Positions 1 through 10,628 of a DNA stretch of 64,000 nt are shown piece by piece. A program made the position numbers and the translations under genes. Within the stretch, counting starts at the first letter, position 1. The number at the start of each line of letters is the position of its first letter. This DNA comes from Nitrosomonas sp. JL21 (GTDB lineage Bacteria; Pseudomonadota; Gammaproteobacteria; Burkholderiales; Nitrosomonadaceae): NCBI RefSeq assembly GCF_009833095.1, contig NZ_QRCB01000027.1, positions 1 to 64,000 on the forward strand, written 5' to 3'. A model generated the notes under the pieces. That model did no database searches. It had not been told where the DNA came from and was given only the letters and a program-made list of their open reading frames with translations.

Positions 1-136
1 GGATGAGGACAGTGGTGGCGGGGAAGAGGAAGAAGATGAAGAAGATGACGAAGAAGGTGGGGAGAGCGAGTCTGCTGCAGCCTCCGCCGAGCCTCAGAGT
101 GATGAAGACGGCGATGAGGATGAGGATGAAGAGTGA
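1..136 (+). CDS. C-terminal acidic tail of a protein cut by the window edge
   Basis: The first 136 bases read as one open frame (codons from base 2) ending in TGA at 134-136. About 44 residues are visible and they are almost entirely Asp, Glu, Gly and Ser, with a short Ala/Pro/Gln break in the middle. No domain can be recognised from such a low-complexity tail, so the function is unknown. Frame choice rests on the uninterrupted acidic reading and the stop. It lies upstream of an intrinsic terminator, so it is probably the last gene of its transcript. Confidence 0.5.
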   Translation, partial: DEDSGGGEEEEDEEDDEEGGESESAAASAEPQSDEDGDEDEDEE

Positions 137-198
137 TTGTCACAGCCTTGTTGGAAAAGCGAAAGCAAATTAGGTAAGTATAAATACTAAACAGACCG

Positions 199-234
199 CC
201 CATGAGTGAAATATAAGTAATTATCGCTCATGGG
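199..234. other. Inverted repeat (hairpin) in the 3' region after the acidic-tail gene
   Basis: CCCATGAG at 199-206 pairs with CTCATGGG at 227-234. The stem extends by three more pairs (one of them G-T) around an AT-rich loop. No T-run follows, so it is not a typical intrinsic terminator. It may protect the 3' end of the upstream mRNA or be a protein site; function unknown. Confidence 0.4.
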
Positions 235-326
235 TCGATGCGTAAAAACAATGTGTGAAGGTTTGCTCTGTTTTTATTAAATTGAAAAATAAGTAGTGGA
301 TTTAATTTAGAGAAAATAGGTTGATA

Positions 327-349
327 ACCCGCTGATGGCGGGTTTTTTA
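327..349 (+). terminator. Intrinsic terminator
   Basis: A six-base stem ACCCGC (327-332) and GCGGGT (338-343) closes a five-base loop and is followed immediately by a run of T (343-348). It separates the acidic-tail gene from the membrane-protein gene at 371. Confidence 0.75.
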
Positions 350-370
350 TTATCGTAGAGTATCCATAGT

Positions 371-1123
371 ATGTTTGATCATTTTCCAAAGCCTGATAGA
401 ACGTATCCGCATAATAATCGAGATTATTTCATTGCCGGTTTTACTTTTTTTTGCGTTGGGGTAAGTCTGGTCATTGATGGGAGCACAAGCATACAGATTC
501 AGAATTTATTAGGGGTCATCGCCTGGACGTTTCTAATCGGTTTATTGGTGGGAGAGAACAGAGAAGTAAGAATGCAAGTCGTTATTGCAGTAGCGTTTGC
601 TACTGCTGGGGAGCATTTTGCATCCATTTATATGGAAGGATATACCTATCGATTTGGCAATGTGCCATTATATGTGCCTCCTGGGCATGGAATGGTATAT
701 TTGACCGCAGTTGCGCTTTCACGCTCCAGGTTTTTTTTGATGAATGCAAAAAAACTGGCTCTTTTTGTCATAGCGATTGGAGGTATATGGTCTTTATGGG
801 GTATTAGCGGTATACCTGAGCAAGGCGATCAAGTCGGAGCGTTTTTATTTTGTATTTTTGTGATCTGTATTTTTAAGGGAAGATCACCTCTGGTTTATCT
901 GGGAGCCTTTTTCATCTGTACATGGTTAGAGATTGTTGGTACAGCCGCTGGAACATGGAAGTGGGCAGCTATTGAACCAGTTTTTGACTGGACTCAAGGA
1001 AATCCGCCCAGTGGCGTAGCTGCGTGGTATTGCTTGGTTGATGCGGTAGCGATTGGTTTTGCACCAATATTTCTAAATGGTTTGCAAAAAATGAATAACT
1101 GGTATAAAACAATCGTCCATTGA
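371..1123 (+). CDS. Polytopic membrane protein of unknown function (250 aa)
   Basis: I do not recognise the family. The protein is very hydrophobic with roughly seven or eight membrane segments, starting near residues 20-35. Two polar, conserved-looking stretches stand out: a Glu-His and a VPPGHG motif near residues 80-105, and a G-T-x-x-G-x-W-x-W stretch followed by NPPSGVAAWYC near residues 195-225. Polar motifs of this kind between membrane helices suggest an enzyme or small-molecule carrier rather than a structural protein; the GTxxGxW part faintly recalls carotenoid-biosynthesis-type membrane proteins, but I would not assign that. It follows a terminator and precedes thrS by 79 bases, so it may share a transcript with thrS or stand alone. 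Confidence 0.7.
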   Translation: MFDHFPKPDRTYPHNNRDYFIAGFTFFCVGVSLVIDGSTSIQIQNLLGVIAWTFLIGLLVGENREVRMQVVIAVAFATAGEHFASIYMEGYTYRFGNVPLYVPPGHGMVYLTAVALSRSRFFLMNAKKLALFVIAIGGIWSLWGISGIPEQGDQVGAFLFCIFVICIFKGRSPLVYLGAFFICTWLEIVGTAAGTWKWAAIEPVFDWTQGNPPSGVAAWYCLVDAVAIGFAPIFLNGLQKMNNWYKTIVH

Positions 1124-1202
1124 TGAGAATTCGTTTGCAGATCAGGCGAGCATCAGTAAGAGATCGTAATCAATAATTAAATCGTGATATGAAAGGGATA
1201 TT

Positions 1203-3110
1203 GTGACTGTTGTCCGTTTGCCAGATGGTTCTGAGCGTTTTTTTGATCATGCCGTCAAAGTTTTCGATGTTGCTACAGCTATCGGACCTGGTTTGGCTCG
1301 TGCAGCTGTTGCAGGAAAAATAAATGGGAAGCTGGTTGATTTAGATAGTCAAATTGACCGTGATTGCGAGCTTGCCATTATTACTGAAAAGGATGTCGAA
1401 GGAGTGGAAATCATTCGGCATTCCTGTGCGCATTTATTGGCACATGCAGTGAAGGAATTGTTCCCAGAGGCGCAAGTTACCATTGGGCCGGTGATTGAAG
1501 ACGGGTTTTACTACGATTTTTCTTATAAGCGGCCCTTCACTCCCGATGATTTGGCGGCAATTGAAAAGCGCATGCATGAAATCAGCAAACGCGATCTAAA
1601 AATAGAACGGAAAATCTGGGATCGTGATGAAGCGATTAATTTCTTCAAACAGCAGGGTGAGCATTATAAAGCACAGATCATTGAATCCATCCCTGGCGAA
1701 GAAGATTTATCACTTTACGGGCAGGGAAATTTTACCGACTTATGCCGAGGACCTCATGTTCCGGCCACGTCGAGAATAAAAGTTTTTAAGCTGATGAAAG
1801 TGGCTGGGGCATACTGGCGAGGCGACTCCAATAATGAAATGCTGCAGCGCATTTATGGTACAGCCTGGGGGAACAAGGATGATCAGAAGAATTATTTGCA
1901 TCGTCTGGAAGAAGCCGAGAAACGAGACCATCGAAAATTAGGCAAACAGCTTGATTTATTTCATGTGCAAGATGAAGCACCCGGGATGGTTTTCTGGCAT
2001 CCTAACGGATGGGCGTTATGGCAGCAAATTGAGCAGTATATGCGCCAATTGTTGAACAACAATGGCTATCACGAAATTCGTACGCCTCAGATTTTGGATA
2101 AAAATTTATGGGTGCGCTCCGGGCATTGGGAGAATTTCCGCGAGAATATGTTTACCACTCATTCGGATGAGCGGGATTTCGCTATAAAACCAATGAATTG
2201 TCCTGGACATGTGCAAATTTTTAATCAAGGCTTGCGAAGCTACCGGGAGCTTCCCATACGATTGGCCGAATTTGGTTCTTGTCATCGAAATGAAGCTTCA
2301 GGAGCTTTGCATGGCATCATGCGGGTGCGAGCATTCACACAGGATGATGCACATATTTTTTGTACCGAAAACCAAATTCAGGATGAAGTTGTGAGGTTCA
2401 TCGCTTTGCTGAAAGAGGTTTATGCCGATTTTGGCTTTCAAGAACTTGCCGTGAAACTTTCAACGAGGCCGTTGAAGCGGGTGGGTTCCGAAGCGCAATG
2501 GGATAAATCCGAAGCAGCCCTGAAATCCGCTCTGGAGGAAACCAAGTTCGAGTGGGAGTTACAGCCTGGAGAAGGCGCTTTCTATGGTCCAAAAATTGAA
2601 TTCTCATTGAAGGATTGTATCGGACGAGTATGGCAATGTGGAACGCTGCAGCTCGATTTTTCTATGCCTGAGCGCCTGGGAGCGGGCTATATCGCAGAAG
2701 ATAATTCTCGCCAAGTACCTGTTATGTTGCATCGAGCGATTCTAGGCTCGCTGGAAAGATTCATTGGAATTTTGATAGAAAATTATGCAGGGGCATTTCC
2801 ATTATGGCTATCTCCTGAGCAAGCGGTTGTAATGAATATTTCTCGTGGACAGACCGATTACGCGGCAGAAGTGGCCTCTCAATTAAGAATACACGGTATT
2901 CGAGCAGGGTTAGACTTGAGAAATGAGAAAATTAACTATAAAATCCGCGAGCATAGTCTGCAAAAGCTTCCCTATCAAATTATTGTTGGTGACGAAGAAG
3001 TACAATCCAATAAAATAGCGGTTCGCAATCGCGCAGGTGAAAATTTGGGAGTAATGACCGTGGAAGCACTGATAGCACGCCTAAAAAAGGAAATATCTTT
3101 AAAGGCATAA
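1203..3110 (+). CDS. thrS: Threonine--tRNA ligase
   Basis: This cytoplasmic class II aminoacyl-tRNA synthetase charges tRNA-Thr and edits mischarged Ser-tRNA. Domains appear in the usual order: TGS domain (about residues 1-61), the editing domain with the HxxxH motif (H73 and H77) and a later Cys in TDLCRGPH, the class II catalytic core with the NCPGH zinc-site motif near residue 333 and RAFTQDDAH, and the C-terminal anticodon-binding domain (about 535-630). The length of 635 residues is normal. The start is GTG, with a purine-rich GAAAGGGA ribosome site at 1191-1198. It heads the conserved thrS-infC-rpmI-rplT-pheS-pheT block. Confidence 0.97.
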   Translation: MTVVRLPDGSERFFDHAVKVFDVATAIGPGLARAAVAGKINGKLVDLDSQIDRDCELAIITEKDVEGVEIIRHSCAHLLAHAVKELFPEAQVTIGPVIEDGFYYDFSYKRPFTPDDLAAIEKRMHEISKRDLKIERKIWDRDEAINFFKQQGEHYKAQIIESIPGEEDLSLYGQGNFTDLCRGPHVPATSRIKVFKLMKVAGAYWRGDSNNEMLQRIYGTAWGNKDDQKNYLHRLEEAEKRDHRKLGKQLDLFHVQDEAPGMVFWHPNGWALWQQIEQYMRQLLNNNGYHEIRTPQILDKNLWVRSGHWENFRENMFTTHSDERDFAIKPMNCPGHVQIFNQGLRSYRELPIRLAEFGSCHRNEASGALHGIMRVRAFTQDDAHIFCTENQIQDEVVRFIALLKEVYADFGFQELAVKLSTRPLKRVGSEAQWDKSEAALKSALEETKFEWELQPGEGAFYGPKIEFSLKDCIGRVWQCGTLQLDFSMPERLGAGYIAEDNSRQVPVMLHRAILGSLERFIGILIENYAGAFPLWLSPEQAVVMNISRGQTDYAAEVASQLRIHGIRAGLDLRNEKINYKIREHSLQKLPYQIIVGDEEVQSNKIAVRNRAGENLGVMTVEALIARLKKEISLKA

Positions 3111-3124
3111 TTTAGATTAAATTT

Positions 3125-3139
3125 GGAGGATTTACCATA
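3125..3139 (+). promoter_or_regulatory. Shine-Dalgarno site and AUA start codon of infC
   Basis: GGAGGA at 3125-3130 lies six bases before ATA at 3137-3139. No ATG, GTG or TTG in the frame fits the site, and the reading from ATA restores the conserved IF3 N-terminus. Non-canonical starts in infC (AUU in E. coli) are the known basis of IF3 autoregulation, because IF3 itself discriminates against such codons. Confidence 0.8.
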
Positions 3140-3709
3140 GCTCACGAAAAAACAGCTCGCATCAATGAAGAAATTGATGTGGCAGAAGTGCGGTTGATTG
3201 GTGTAAATGGAGAGCAAGTAGGAATTGTTACACTAACAGAAGCGAATAATTTGGCTGAAGAAGCAGGGGTTGATCTCGTCGAGATTGCACCAACCGCACA
3301 GCCACCTGTTTGTCGTTTAATGGATTATGGTAAGTTTCGTTATCAGGAAAGCAAGAAAAAACATGATGCGAAGCTAAAGCAGAAGCAAGTGCAAATTAAG
3401 GAAATTAAATTCAGACCCAATACGGATGAAGGTGATTACAATATAAAATTGCGGAATCTTACAAATTTTCTCAATGAAGGCGATAAAGTCAAGGTTACTT
3501 TACGTTTCAGAGGTCGAGAAATGGCGCATCAGGAATTTGGGATGCGTCTGTTGGAACGAGTGAAGGGTGATTTGGAATCGTTTGCCATTGTGGAACAATT
3601 TCCGAAAATGGAAGGCAGGCAAATGGTCATGGTTCTGTCACCGAAAAAAAGAGATTCAAAGTCAGATAAGAACAAAGCAGTGACAGACAATTCAAGTGTC
3701 ACACCATGA
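3137..3709 (+). CDS. infC: Translation initiation factor IF-3
   Basis: IF3 binds the 30S subunit, prevents premature 50S joining and proofreads start-codon pairing. Read from ATA at 3137 the protein is 190 residues, matching the family. It begins with the typical N-terminal domain ([12 protein letters not shown], then EVRLIG), has a Lys-rich linker near residues 75-95, and a C-terminal domain with the [13 protein letters not shown] motif. The nearest conventional start, GTG at 3179, would remove the first strand of the N-terminal domain and has no ribosome site. The C-terminus carries a short Ser/Lys/Asp-rich extension. Autoregulation through the rare start codon is expected from what is known in E. 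coli. Confidence 0.93.
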   Translation: MAHEKTARINEEIDVAEVRLIGVNGEQVGIVTLTEANNLAEEAGVDLVEIAPTAQPPVCRLMDYGKFRYQESKKKHDAKLKQKQVQIKEIKFRPNTDEGDYNIKLRNLTNFLNEGDKVKVTLRFRGREMAHQEFGMRLLERVKGDLESFAIVEQFPKMEGRQMVMVLSPKKRDSKSDKNKAVTDNSSVTP

Positions 3710-3977
3710 TATTCCGGTAGTGCCCTGTTGTAACTGAGGGAAACTCTGAAAAAAGCAGTAACCGTGAGCTGACATAGCGAAATCAGAAAAGATTGCATTT
3801 TTAAACGCTAAATGAACAATCTAATTCTGATTCCAGTAGAATCCAGCCGAGTTCGGGCACAGCAGTTTCTCAGAGCGAATTTAGATGTGTTGTTGAAACA
3901 ATAAGTGATCGCTGGGTTTGTAAAGATTTTCATTGTCAATGAAAACACCTAGCTTCATATATAGATGAGGAGGATGT
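3710..3977. other. infC-rpmI intergenic region with a small palindrome
   Basis: No credible gene lies in these 268 bases. An almost perfect palindrome at 3927-3945 (TTTTCATTG, one base, CAATGAAAA) sits 33 bases before rpmI. It could be part of a leader structure; in E. coli the infC-rpmI region holds an RNA fold that binds L20 for autoregulation, but no specific equivalence can be claimed from sequence alone. Confidence 0.35.
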
Positions 3978-4175
3978 ATGCCAAAAATCAAAACTAAAAG
4001 TGGCGCTGCAAAGCGTTTTAAATTCAGGGCGAATGGCAGTATCAAGCGCTCTCAAGCTTTCAAGCGACATATCCTGACCAAAAAAACGACAAAAAACAAA
4101 CGTCAATTACGGGGTATTGCAAATGTTCATTCCACTAACGTTGCCGCCGTGCGCGTTATGATGCCTTACGCGTAA
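3978..4175 (+). CDS. rpmI: 50S ribosomal protein L35 (bL35)
   Basis: Small basic protein of the large ribosomal subunit. The 65 residues match the family: [15 protein letters not shown] at the start, a central [14 protein letters not shown], and a basic tail. A strong GAGGAGG ribosome site lies at 3966-3972. Eleven bases separate it from rplT, and the pair is co-transcribed downstream of infC in most bacteria. Confidence 0.98.
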   Translation: MPKIKTKSGAAKRFKFRANGSIKRSQAFKRHILTKKTTKNKRQLRGIANVHSTNVAAVRVMMPYA

Positions 4176-4186
4176 AGGGGGGAATT

Positions 4187-4546
4187 ATGCCAAGAGTTAA
4201 ACGTGGTGTTACTGCGCATGCGCGACATAAAAAAATACTTGATTTGGCCAAAGGTTATCGGGGACGTCGCAAGAATGTTTATCGAATAGCTAAGCAAGCG
4301 GTCATGAAGGCCGGACAATATGCCTATAGAGACCGTCGTCAACGTAAAAGACAATTCCGGGCGTTGTGGATTGCACGTATCAATGCCGCTGCTCGTGAGT
4401 GTGGTTTATCGTACAGTGTATTCATGAATGGCTTAAAGAAGGCATCCATTGATATTGATAGAAAAGTTTTGGCTGATCTGGCGGTTTTTGATAAAAGTGC
4501 TTTTGAAAAAATTGCTGACCAAGCAAAAGCCAGTCTTGCTACGTAA
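4187..4546 (+). CDS. rplT: 50S ribosomal protein L20 (bL20)
   Basis: Assembly protein of the 50S subunit that binds 23S rRNA; in E. coli it also represses the rpmI-rplT mRNA. The protein is 119 residues, with the standard [16 protein letters not shown] start, the long basic helix with [12 protein letters not shown] and the globular C-terminal part with [20 protein letters not shown]-type purines precede the ATG. An intrinsic terminator follows at 4571. Confidence 0.98.
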   Translation: MPRVKRGVTAHARHKKILDLAKGYRGRRKNVYRIAKQAVMKAGQYAYRDRRQRKRQFRALWIARINAAARECGLSYSVFMNGLKKASIDIDRKVLADLAVFDKSAFEKIADQAKASLAT

Positions 4547-4570
4547 TTATCTGTAAATAAATAACTATTT

Positions 4571-4605
4571 GGAGGTCGGGTAAACCCTGAACCTCCCTTT
4601 TTCTT
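4571..4605 (+). terminator. Intrinsic terminator or attenuator between rplT and pheS
   Basis: GGAGGT (4571-4576) pairs with ACCTCC (4591-4596), with an inner GGG/CCC, followed by a T-rich stretch (4598-4605). It closes the ribosomal protein unit. Since pheS starts only 41 bases later, it could instead act as an attenuator or partial terminator for pheST. Confidence 0.65.
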
Positions 4606-4630
4606 GTGAAAGCAACGGATATCCAGCTAA

Positions 4631-5665
<1,035 letters not shown>

Positions 5666-5711
5666 AGCCTTAATTCAATTAATCAATTGATGCAATATAA
5701 GAAATAGATTT

Positions 5712-8084
5712 ATGAAATTTTCGGAAAACTGGTTGCGAACCTTTGTTAATCCACTTTATACACGTGAGCAGCTTGCGCATGCACTGACTATGGCGGGGAT
5801 CGAAGTGGAGAATGTTGAATCCGTTGCTTCTGCATTTGAAAAGGTGGTCGTTGCGGAAGTTCTGTCAGTCGATAAGCACCCGTCAGCAGATCGATTAAAG
5901 GTGTGTGCCGTGAAAGTGGGCGATCATCAAGACGATGTCCTGCAAATCGTGTGTGGAGCACCCAACGTCAGCAGCGGTCAGAAAGTGCCTTGTGCATTGG
6001 TGGGAGCGACACTGCCGGGAATCACTATTAAAAAGACCCAATTGCGCGGAGTGGATTCGGCCGGGATGTTGTGCTCCGCAAAAGAACTCGGCATCAGCGA
6101 CGTAGCAGATGGACTGCTTCTGTTGCCGCAGGATGCACCGGTAGGAACTGATTTTCGTCGCTATTACGAACTCGATGATAGCATCTTCACCCTCAGTTTA
6201 ACGCCGAATCGTGCGGATTGCCTGGGTGTTCTGGGTGTCGCACGGGAAGTTTCGGCTATTTCCGCTACCCCTTTGCATCCGCTTCGGATAGATCCAGTGT
6301 CGCATGAAATCGATGACACGTTGGATGTGCGTATCAGAGCGATAGATGCCTGTCCGTTATATTCCGGTCGGATAATTCGCAATATTGATACCGATGTATC
6401 AACACCTTTATGGTTAACACAAAGACTCGAACGAAGCGGAATTCGATCGATTAATGCAGTAGTCGATATCACAAATTATGTGCTGTTGGAAACCGGTCAG
6501 CCTATGCATGCCTTCAATCTGGCTGCCATTACCGGCGCTATTCAGGTACGTTATGCGTCATCGCAGGAAAAACTTCTATTATTGAATGGGACGGAAATCG
6601 AGTTAACCGAAGATATGCTGGTGATTGCAGATGATTACAAGCCTCTTGCATTGGCAGGCATCATGGGAGGGTTTGAAAGCGGTGTTATACCAGGCACGAC
6701 AGATATTTTCCTGGAGAGTGCCTTTTTTGAACCCGCAGTGATCAGTGGTAAATCATTTCGCCTCGGTTTTAGTTCAGACTCTGCTTATCGCTTTGAACGT
6801 GGTGTCGATTTCGAAGCAACCCGAGCTGCCTTGGAACGGGCCACTTACCTGATACAGTCAATCTGTGGCGGTAAGGTGGGTGCTGTGACAGAAATGAAGC
6901 ATCAATTGCCGCTGCGTTTGCCGATCAACGTGCGGATCAGCCGAATACAACGGGTGTTGGGGGTCGATATTCCTCAGCAGCACATCGGCGATTATTTTAA
7001 GCGGCTAGGGATGGCATTTTCAGTGCAATCCGGTATTTTTGAAGTCGTACCGCCCGCTTATCGTTTTGATCTAGCGATAGAAGAAGATCTGATAGAAGAG
7101 CTGGCGCGCATCTACGGATATGATCAGATACCTGCTCATTTCCCACGCGCCGGTCTGATGATGTTGCCTGCATCTGAAAAATTGCGATCCCCGATCAATT
7201 TCAAAGAAAAACTGGTGAACCGGGATTTTCAGGAGGTGATCAATTATGCCTTTGTCAATGCTGAATGGGAGCGCGACTTGGGCAATGATGATCCGATCAC
7301 GCTAAAAAATCCGATTGCAAGTCAAATGAATGTCATGCGGAGCACGCTGATTGGCGGTTTGTTGTCGAATTTGCAGTTTAATCTGAATCGTAAGCAAACT
7401 CGCGTGCGCTTATTCGAAATCGGCGGCTGTTTCGTCAAAGATAAAAAAAATGAGGCCAAGCAAATCGAGAGAATCGCAGGCATTAGTTATGGAGATGCGG
7501 TGGTCGAACAATGGGGTCTGCCTGCAAGGAATATTGATTTTTATGATATCAAGGCGGATGTTGAAGTGTTATGTGGCAGCAGCGCCATCCGTTGCGAGAG
7601 ATTCTCGCATCCCGCGCTGCATCCGGGAAAATCAGCGCAGGTCTATATCGACGATAGAGCTGTGGGGTGGATAGGAGAACTGCATCCTCATCTGCAAAGT
7701 AAGTATGGCTTGCAGAAGAATGTAGTGTTATTTGAACTGAGTGTGGAGGAGTTGTTGCCTAAATCTCTGCCAGTTGCTCGGGAATTGTCGAAGTTTCCGC
7801 CAGTGCGGCGTGATATTGCAATCGTTGTGGATAACGAGGTGAGTGTTCACTCCCTCTTGACCAGTATGCATGAAGGAAGATCAGCAATTGTTACCGATAT
7901 TTCTTTGTTTGATCTTTATCGCGGTAAGGGGATGGAAAATAACAAAAAAAGTCTTGCATTCCGCGTATTGTTACAAGATACTGAGAAAACATTGACCGAT
8001 GAAGAAGCTGATTTTGCTGTATTAAGTTTGATAAAAATTCTAGAAGATAAATTTGGTGCAATATTGCGAAATCGATCGTCGTAA
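5712..8084 (+). CDS. pheT: Phenylalanine--tRNA ligase beta subunit
   Basis: Large subunit of PheRS, which carries editing and tRNA-binding functions. The 790 residues show the family's domain chain: an N-terminal EMAP-like tRNA-binding fold (about 40-150), the B3/B4 editing domain with SINAVVDITNYVL (about 245-260), the B5 domain, the core domain with PASEKLRSP to FEIGGCF, and the C-terminal ferredoxin-like anticodon-binding domain starting at SKFPPVRRDIAIVV (about 695-790). Nothing is truncated. Confidence 0.97.
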   Translation: MKFSENWLRTFVNPLYTREQLAHALTMAGIEVENVESVASAFEKVVVAEVLSVDKHPSADRLKVCAVKVGDHQDDVLQIVCGAPNVSSGQKVPCALVGATLPGITIKKTQLRGVDSAGMLCSAKELGISDVADGLLLLPQDAPVGTDFRRYYELDDSIFTLSLTPNRADCLGVLGVAREVSAISATPLHPLRIDPVSHEIDDTLDVRIRAIDACPLYSGRIIRNIDTDVSTPLWLTQRLERSGIRSINAVVDITNYVLLETGQPMHAFNLAAITGAIQVRYASSQEKLLLLNGTEIELTEDMLVIADDYKPLALAGIMGGFESGVIPGTTDIFLESAFFEPAVISGKSFRLGFSSDSAYRFERGVDFEATRAALERATYLIQSICGGKVGAVTEMKHQLPLRLPINVRISRIQRVLGVDIPQQHIGDYFKRLGMAFSVQSGIFEVVPPAYRFDLAIEEDLIEELARIYGYDQIPAHFPRAGLMMLPASEKLRSPINFKEKLVNRDFQEVINYAFVNAEWERDLGNDDPITLKNPIASQMNVMRSTLIGGLLSNLQFNLNRKQTRVRLFEIGGCFVKDKKNEAKQIERIAGISYGDAVVEQWGLPARNIDFYDIKADVEVLCGSSAIRCERFSHPALHPGKSAQVYIDDRAVGWIGELHPHLQSKYGLQKNVVLFELSVEELLPKSLPVARELSKFPPVRRDIAIVVDNEVSVHSLLTSMHEGRSAIVTDISLFDLYRGKGMENNKKSLAFRVLLQDTEKTLTDEEADFAVLSLIKILEDKFGAILRNRSS

Positions 8085-8135
8085 TGAAACGGCGAACGTA
8101 AAAATTAAAATAATTAATATTAAATGGAGTGAAGT

Positions 8136-8444
8136 ATGGCCTTAACAAAAGCTGAGTTAGCGGATTTACTATTTGAGCATGTGGGGTTGAATAAACGTGA
8201 AGCGAAAGATATGGTCGAGTCGTTTTATGAAGAAGTACGCAATGCTTTGCAAAATAACGAAGGTGTAAAGCTTTCAGGATTTGGCAATTTTCAGTTGCGT
8301 GAAAAACCGCAGCGTCCAGGTCGGAATCCCAAAACCGGCGAGGAAATACCGATCACGGCTCGTCGGGTTGTGACTTTTCATGCCAGTCAGAAACTGAAAA
8401 CTCTGGTTGAAAAAAATTATCATGGAAAACAGAAAACCAAGTAA
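8136..8444 (+). CDS. ihfA: Integration host factor subunit alpha
   Basis: DNA-bending histone-like protein that works as a heterodimer with IhfB. The 102 residues have the DNABII fold: helices with [13 protein letters not shown], the FGNFQLREK strand, and the intercalating arm with [22 protein letters not shown] precedes the ATG. The pheT-ihfA adjacency is ancestral in proteobacteria. Its 3' end overlaps the start of the MerR-type gene by 23 bases. Confidence 0.97.
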   Translation: MALTKAELADLLFEHVGLNKREAKDMVESFYEEVRNALQNNEGVKLSGFGNFQLREKPQRPGRNPKTGEEIPITARRVVTFHASQKLKTLVEKNYHGKQKTK

Positions 8445-8799
8445 CAACCTCCTCCCAATTCCTGCTAAACGTTATTTCACAATCGGCGAAGTTGGCACCT
8501 TGTGTGGTGTAAAGCCGCATGTGTTGCGTTACTGGGAGCAGGAATTTACTCAACTGAAACCCGTCAAGCGGCGAGGAAATCGCCGTTACTATCAGCACCA
8601 AGAAGTATTATTGATTCGACGCATTAGAGAATTATTATATGATCAGGGGTTTACGATCAGTGGTGCGAGAAATCGCCTCGATCATGGAGAAACATCACAT
8701 GTTGAGTTGCTCAATGACATCGGTATGTCATCTGCACAAACTGATATGAATTACGTTCGACGGGAGATCAAGAGCGTGATGTCGCTTCTTCTTTCTTAA
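8422..8799 (+). CDS. MerR-family transcriptional regulator
   Basis: Small DNA-binding regulator (125 aa) consisting mainly of the MerR winged helix-turn-helix: residues about 15-85, with [25 protein letters not shown] and the [19 protein letters not shown] helix. The C-terminal part is short and has no Cys/His effector site of metal-sensing MerR proteins. I chose ATG 8422, which overlaps ihfA by 23 bases; a TTG fifteen bases upstream is possible. A MerR-type gene directly after ihfA is a widespread proteobacterial arrangement; its targets are not known to me. Confidence 0.9.
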   Translation: MENRKPSNNLLPIPAKRYFTIGEVGTLCGVKPHVLRYWEQEFTQLKPVKRRGNRRYYQHQEVLLIRRIRELLYDQGFTISGARNRLDHGETSHVELLNDIGMSSAQTDMNYVRREIKSVMSLLLS

Positions 8800-8959
8800 G
8801 AAAAATCTTATCAGCGTAAAAAATGCAGTCTATGCAATTCAAATCCCCCTTTTGGGCTTGATTTCAACATACCTGTCTTAAACGTGATCGAGCACAGTGT
8901 TTTTCATAGCTTCTTTAAAAATATTTCAGTGATAGTTTACCTAGTTAACCTGCGTAGTT

Positions 8960-8968
8960 TGTTATAAT
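8960..8968 (+). promoter_or_regulatory. Extended -10 promoter of tRNA-Pro
   Basis: TGT followed directly by a consensus TATAAT (8963-8968) forms an extended -10 element nine bases before the mature tRNA 5' end. No good -35 hexamer is visible at 16-18 bases spacing, which is acceptable for extended -10 promoters. Confidence 0.6.
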
Positions 8969-8976
8969 TCCTTGTT

Positions 8977-9053
<77 letters not shown>

Positions 9054-9163
9054 TCGGCGGATTTGAGGCAGTCTATGACGAGCAAGAGGGATAATACTGA
9101 GCCGATTTATACGGCAGAATTGTCTGGCTAGTCAACAACTTGAGATCTTTATAGAAAGAAGAG

Positions 9164-9907
9164 ATGCGCATATTACTCAGTAATGATGATGGATACTTTG
9201 CACCGGGTTTAGCCCATCTTGCCGAAGCACTTTCCAAAATTGCAGAAATTATTGTCGTCGCACCTGAGAGGGATCGTAGCGGATCAAGCAATTCATTGAC
9301 ATTAGATCGTCCTTTGAGCTTGCATAAATCACATACTGGTTTTTATTATGTCAATGGCACGCCAACTGACTGCGTTCATTTGGCGGTTACCGGCATGCTG
9401 GATGACATGCCGGATATGATCGTATCCGGTGTCAATCATGGCGCCAACATGGGTGATGACACGATTTATTCAGGCACCGTTGCGGCTGCCACTGAAGGTT
9501 TCCTGTTGGGAATTCCGTCGCTGGCCGTTTCTTTAGTCAGCTCATCGCATGGCAATTATCGGACGGCCGCCCGTGTAGCCGCAGATATGGTGTTGCGTTG
9601 CAGGGATCATGAGGTTCAGCGACCTGTATTATTGAATATCAATGTGCCGGATGTCGAGTATGAGCAACTCGGCGGAATTGAAGTGACTCGGTTAGGTCGG
9701 CGCCATAAAGCGGAACCCGTCATCAAATCGCAGAGCCCGCGAGGTGAAAGCGTATATTGGGTGGGTGCAGCTGGAGCCGCGCAGGATGCGGGTAATGGTA
9801 CGGATTTTCATGCGGTGCGGCACAACCGGGTTTCTGTGACGCCATTGCAGATCGATTTGACTCGCTATGATCAGATGGATTTGATAGCGAAATGGCTGAA
9901 TAACTAG
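9164..9907 (+). CDS. surE: 5'/3'-nucleotidase SurE
   Basis: Divalent-metal phosphatase acting on nucleoside monophosphates and short polyphosphate, linked to stationary-phase survival. The 247-residue protein begins with the diagnostic [15 protein letters not shown] (metal ligands Asp8 and Asp9), followed by [15 protein letters not shown] (Ser near 39), the NGTPTDCVH segment and [13 protein letters not shown] (Asn near 95), all conserved in SurE. It starts the surE-pcm-nlpD group; pcm follows after 37 bases. Confidence 0.96.
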   Translation: MRILLSNDDGYFAPGLAHLAEALSKIAEIIVVAPERDRSGSSNSLTLDRPLSLHKSHTGFYYVNGTPTDCVHLAVTGMLDDMPDMIVSGVNHGANMGDDTIYSGTVAAATEGFLLGIPSLAVSLVSSSHGNYRTAARVAADMVLRCRDHEVQRPVLLNINVPDVEYEQLGGIEVTRLGRRHKAEPVIKSQSPRGESVYWVGAAGAAQDAGNGTDFHAVRHNRVSVTPLQIDLTRYDQMDLIAKWLNN

Positions 9908-9944
9908 CAAATTTGAGAGGCAATTTGAATCGTAAGGGTACTCA

Positions 9945-10610
9945 TTGGTGAGTGTTCGTCATTCTGGCATTGGCATGACCTCGCAACGCACGCGCATGCG
10001 GATGATCGAGCGTTTGCGCACCCAAGGGATTGCTGATGAAGTGGTTTTATCGGTAATGGGCGCTATTCCCCGTCATATTTTCGTTGAGGAAGCGTTGGCC
10101 AGCAGAGCGTATGAGGATGTGGCGCTACCCATCAATTACGGCCAGACCATCTCAAGCCCATGGATTGTGGCCCGTATGAGTGAATTGCTGCGGAATCAAT
10201 CGGATTTGGGTAAAGTGCTCGAGATTGGCACAGGCTGTGGATATCAAACTGCGGTATTGGCAAGAATCGCTCAGAAGGTTTACTCGGTCGAACGGATCGG
10301 CCCTCTATTGACGCGCACTCGGCTTCGATTGATCGAACTACAGATTAGAAATACTCATCTGAGGCACGCCGATGGTTTGCATGGATTTATAGAAGCTGCA
10401 CCATTTGATGGAATCATCATGACAGCCGTTACCACGCATGTGCCTGCTTCGTTGTTGGAACAACTGATGATGGGAGGGCGAATGGTTTTCCCAAAAGGTG
10501 CTCGAAAGCAGAATTTATGTATCATTGAGCGAACTCCACAAGGCTATACTGAAACTGTACTGGAAGAAGTCAATTTTGTACCCTTGTTGGCTGGTGTCGT
10601 AAAAAGATAA
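9945..10610 (+). CDS. pcm: Protein-L-isoaspartate O-methyltransferase
   Basis: SAM-dependent repair enzyme that methylates isoaspartyl residues in aged proteins. The family motifs are present: PRHIFVEEALASRAYEDVALPI (about 50-65), GQTISSPWIVARM (PCMT motif), the SAM-binding VLEIGTGCGYQTAVLA (about 95-110) and the HADGLHG segment. Start is TTG 9945 (TAAGGG 8 bases upstream), but GTG 9948 or ATG 9975 cannot be excluded; ATG 9975 gives MTSQRTRMRM, which fits the usual E. coli-type N-terminus equally well. It lies 18 bases before nlpD. Confidence 0.95.
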   Translation: MVSVRHSGIGMTSQRTRMRMIERLRTQGIADEVVLSVMGAIPRHIFVEEALASRAYEDVALPINYGQTISSPWIVARMSELLRNQSDLGKVLEIGTGCGYQTAVLARIAQKVYSVERIGPLLTRTRLRLIELQIRNTHLRHADGLHGFIEAAPFDGIIMTAVTTHVPASLLEQLMMGGRMVFPKGARKQNLCIIERTPQGYTETVLEEVNFVPLLAGVVKR

Positions 10611-10628
10611 CGATACAAGGAAAACATC

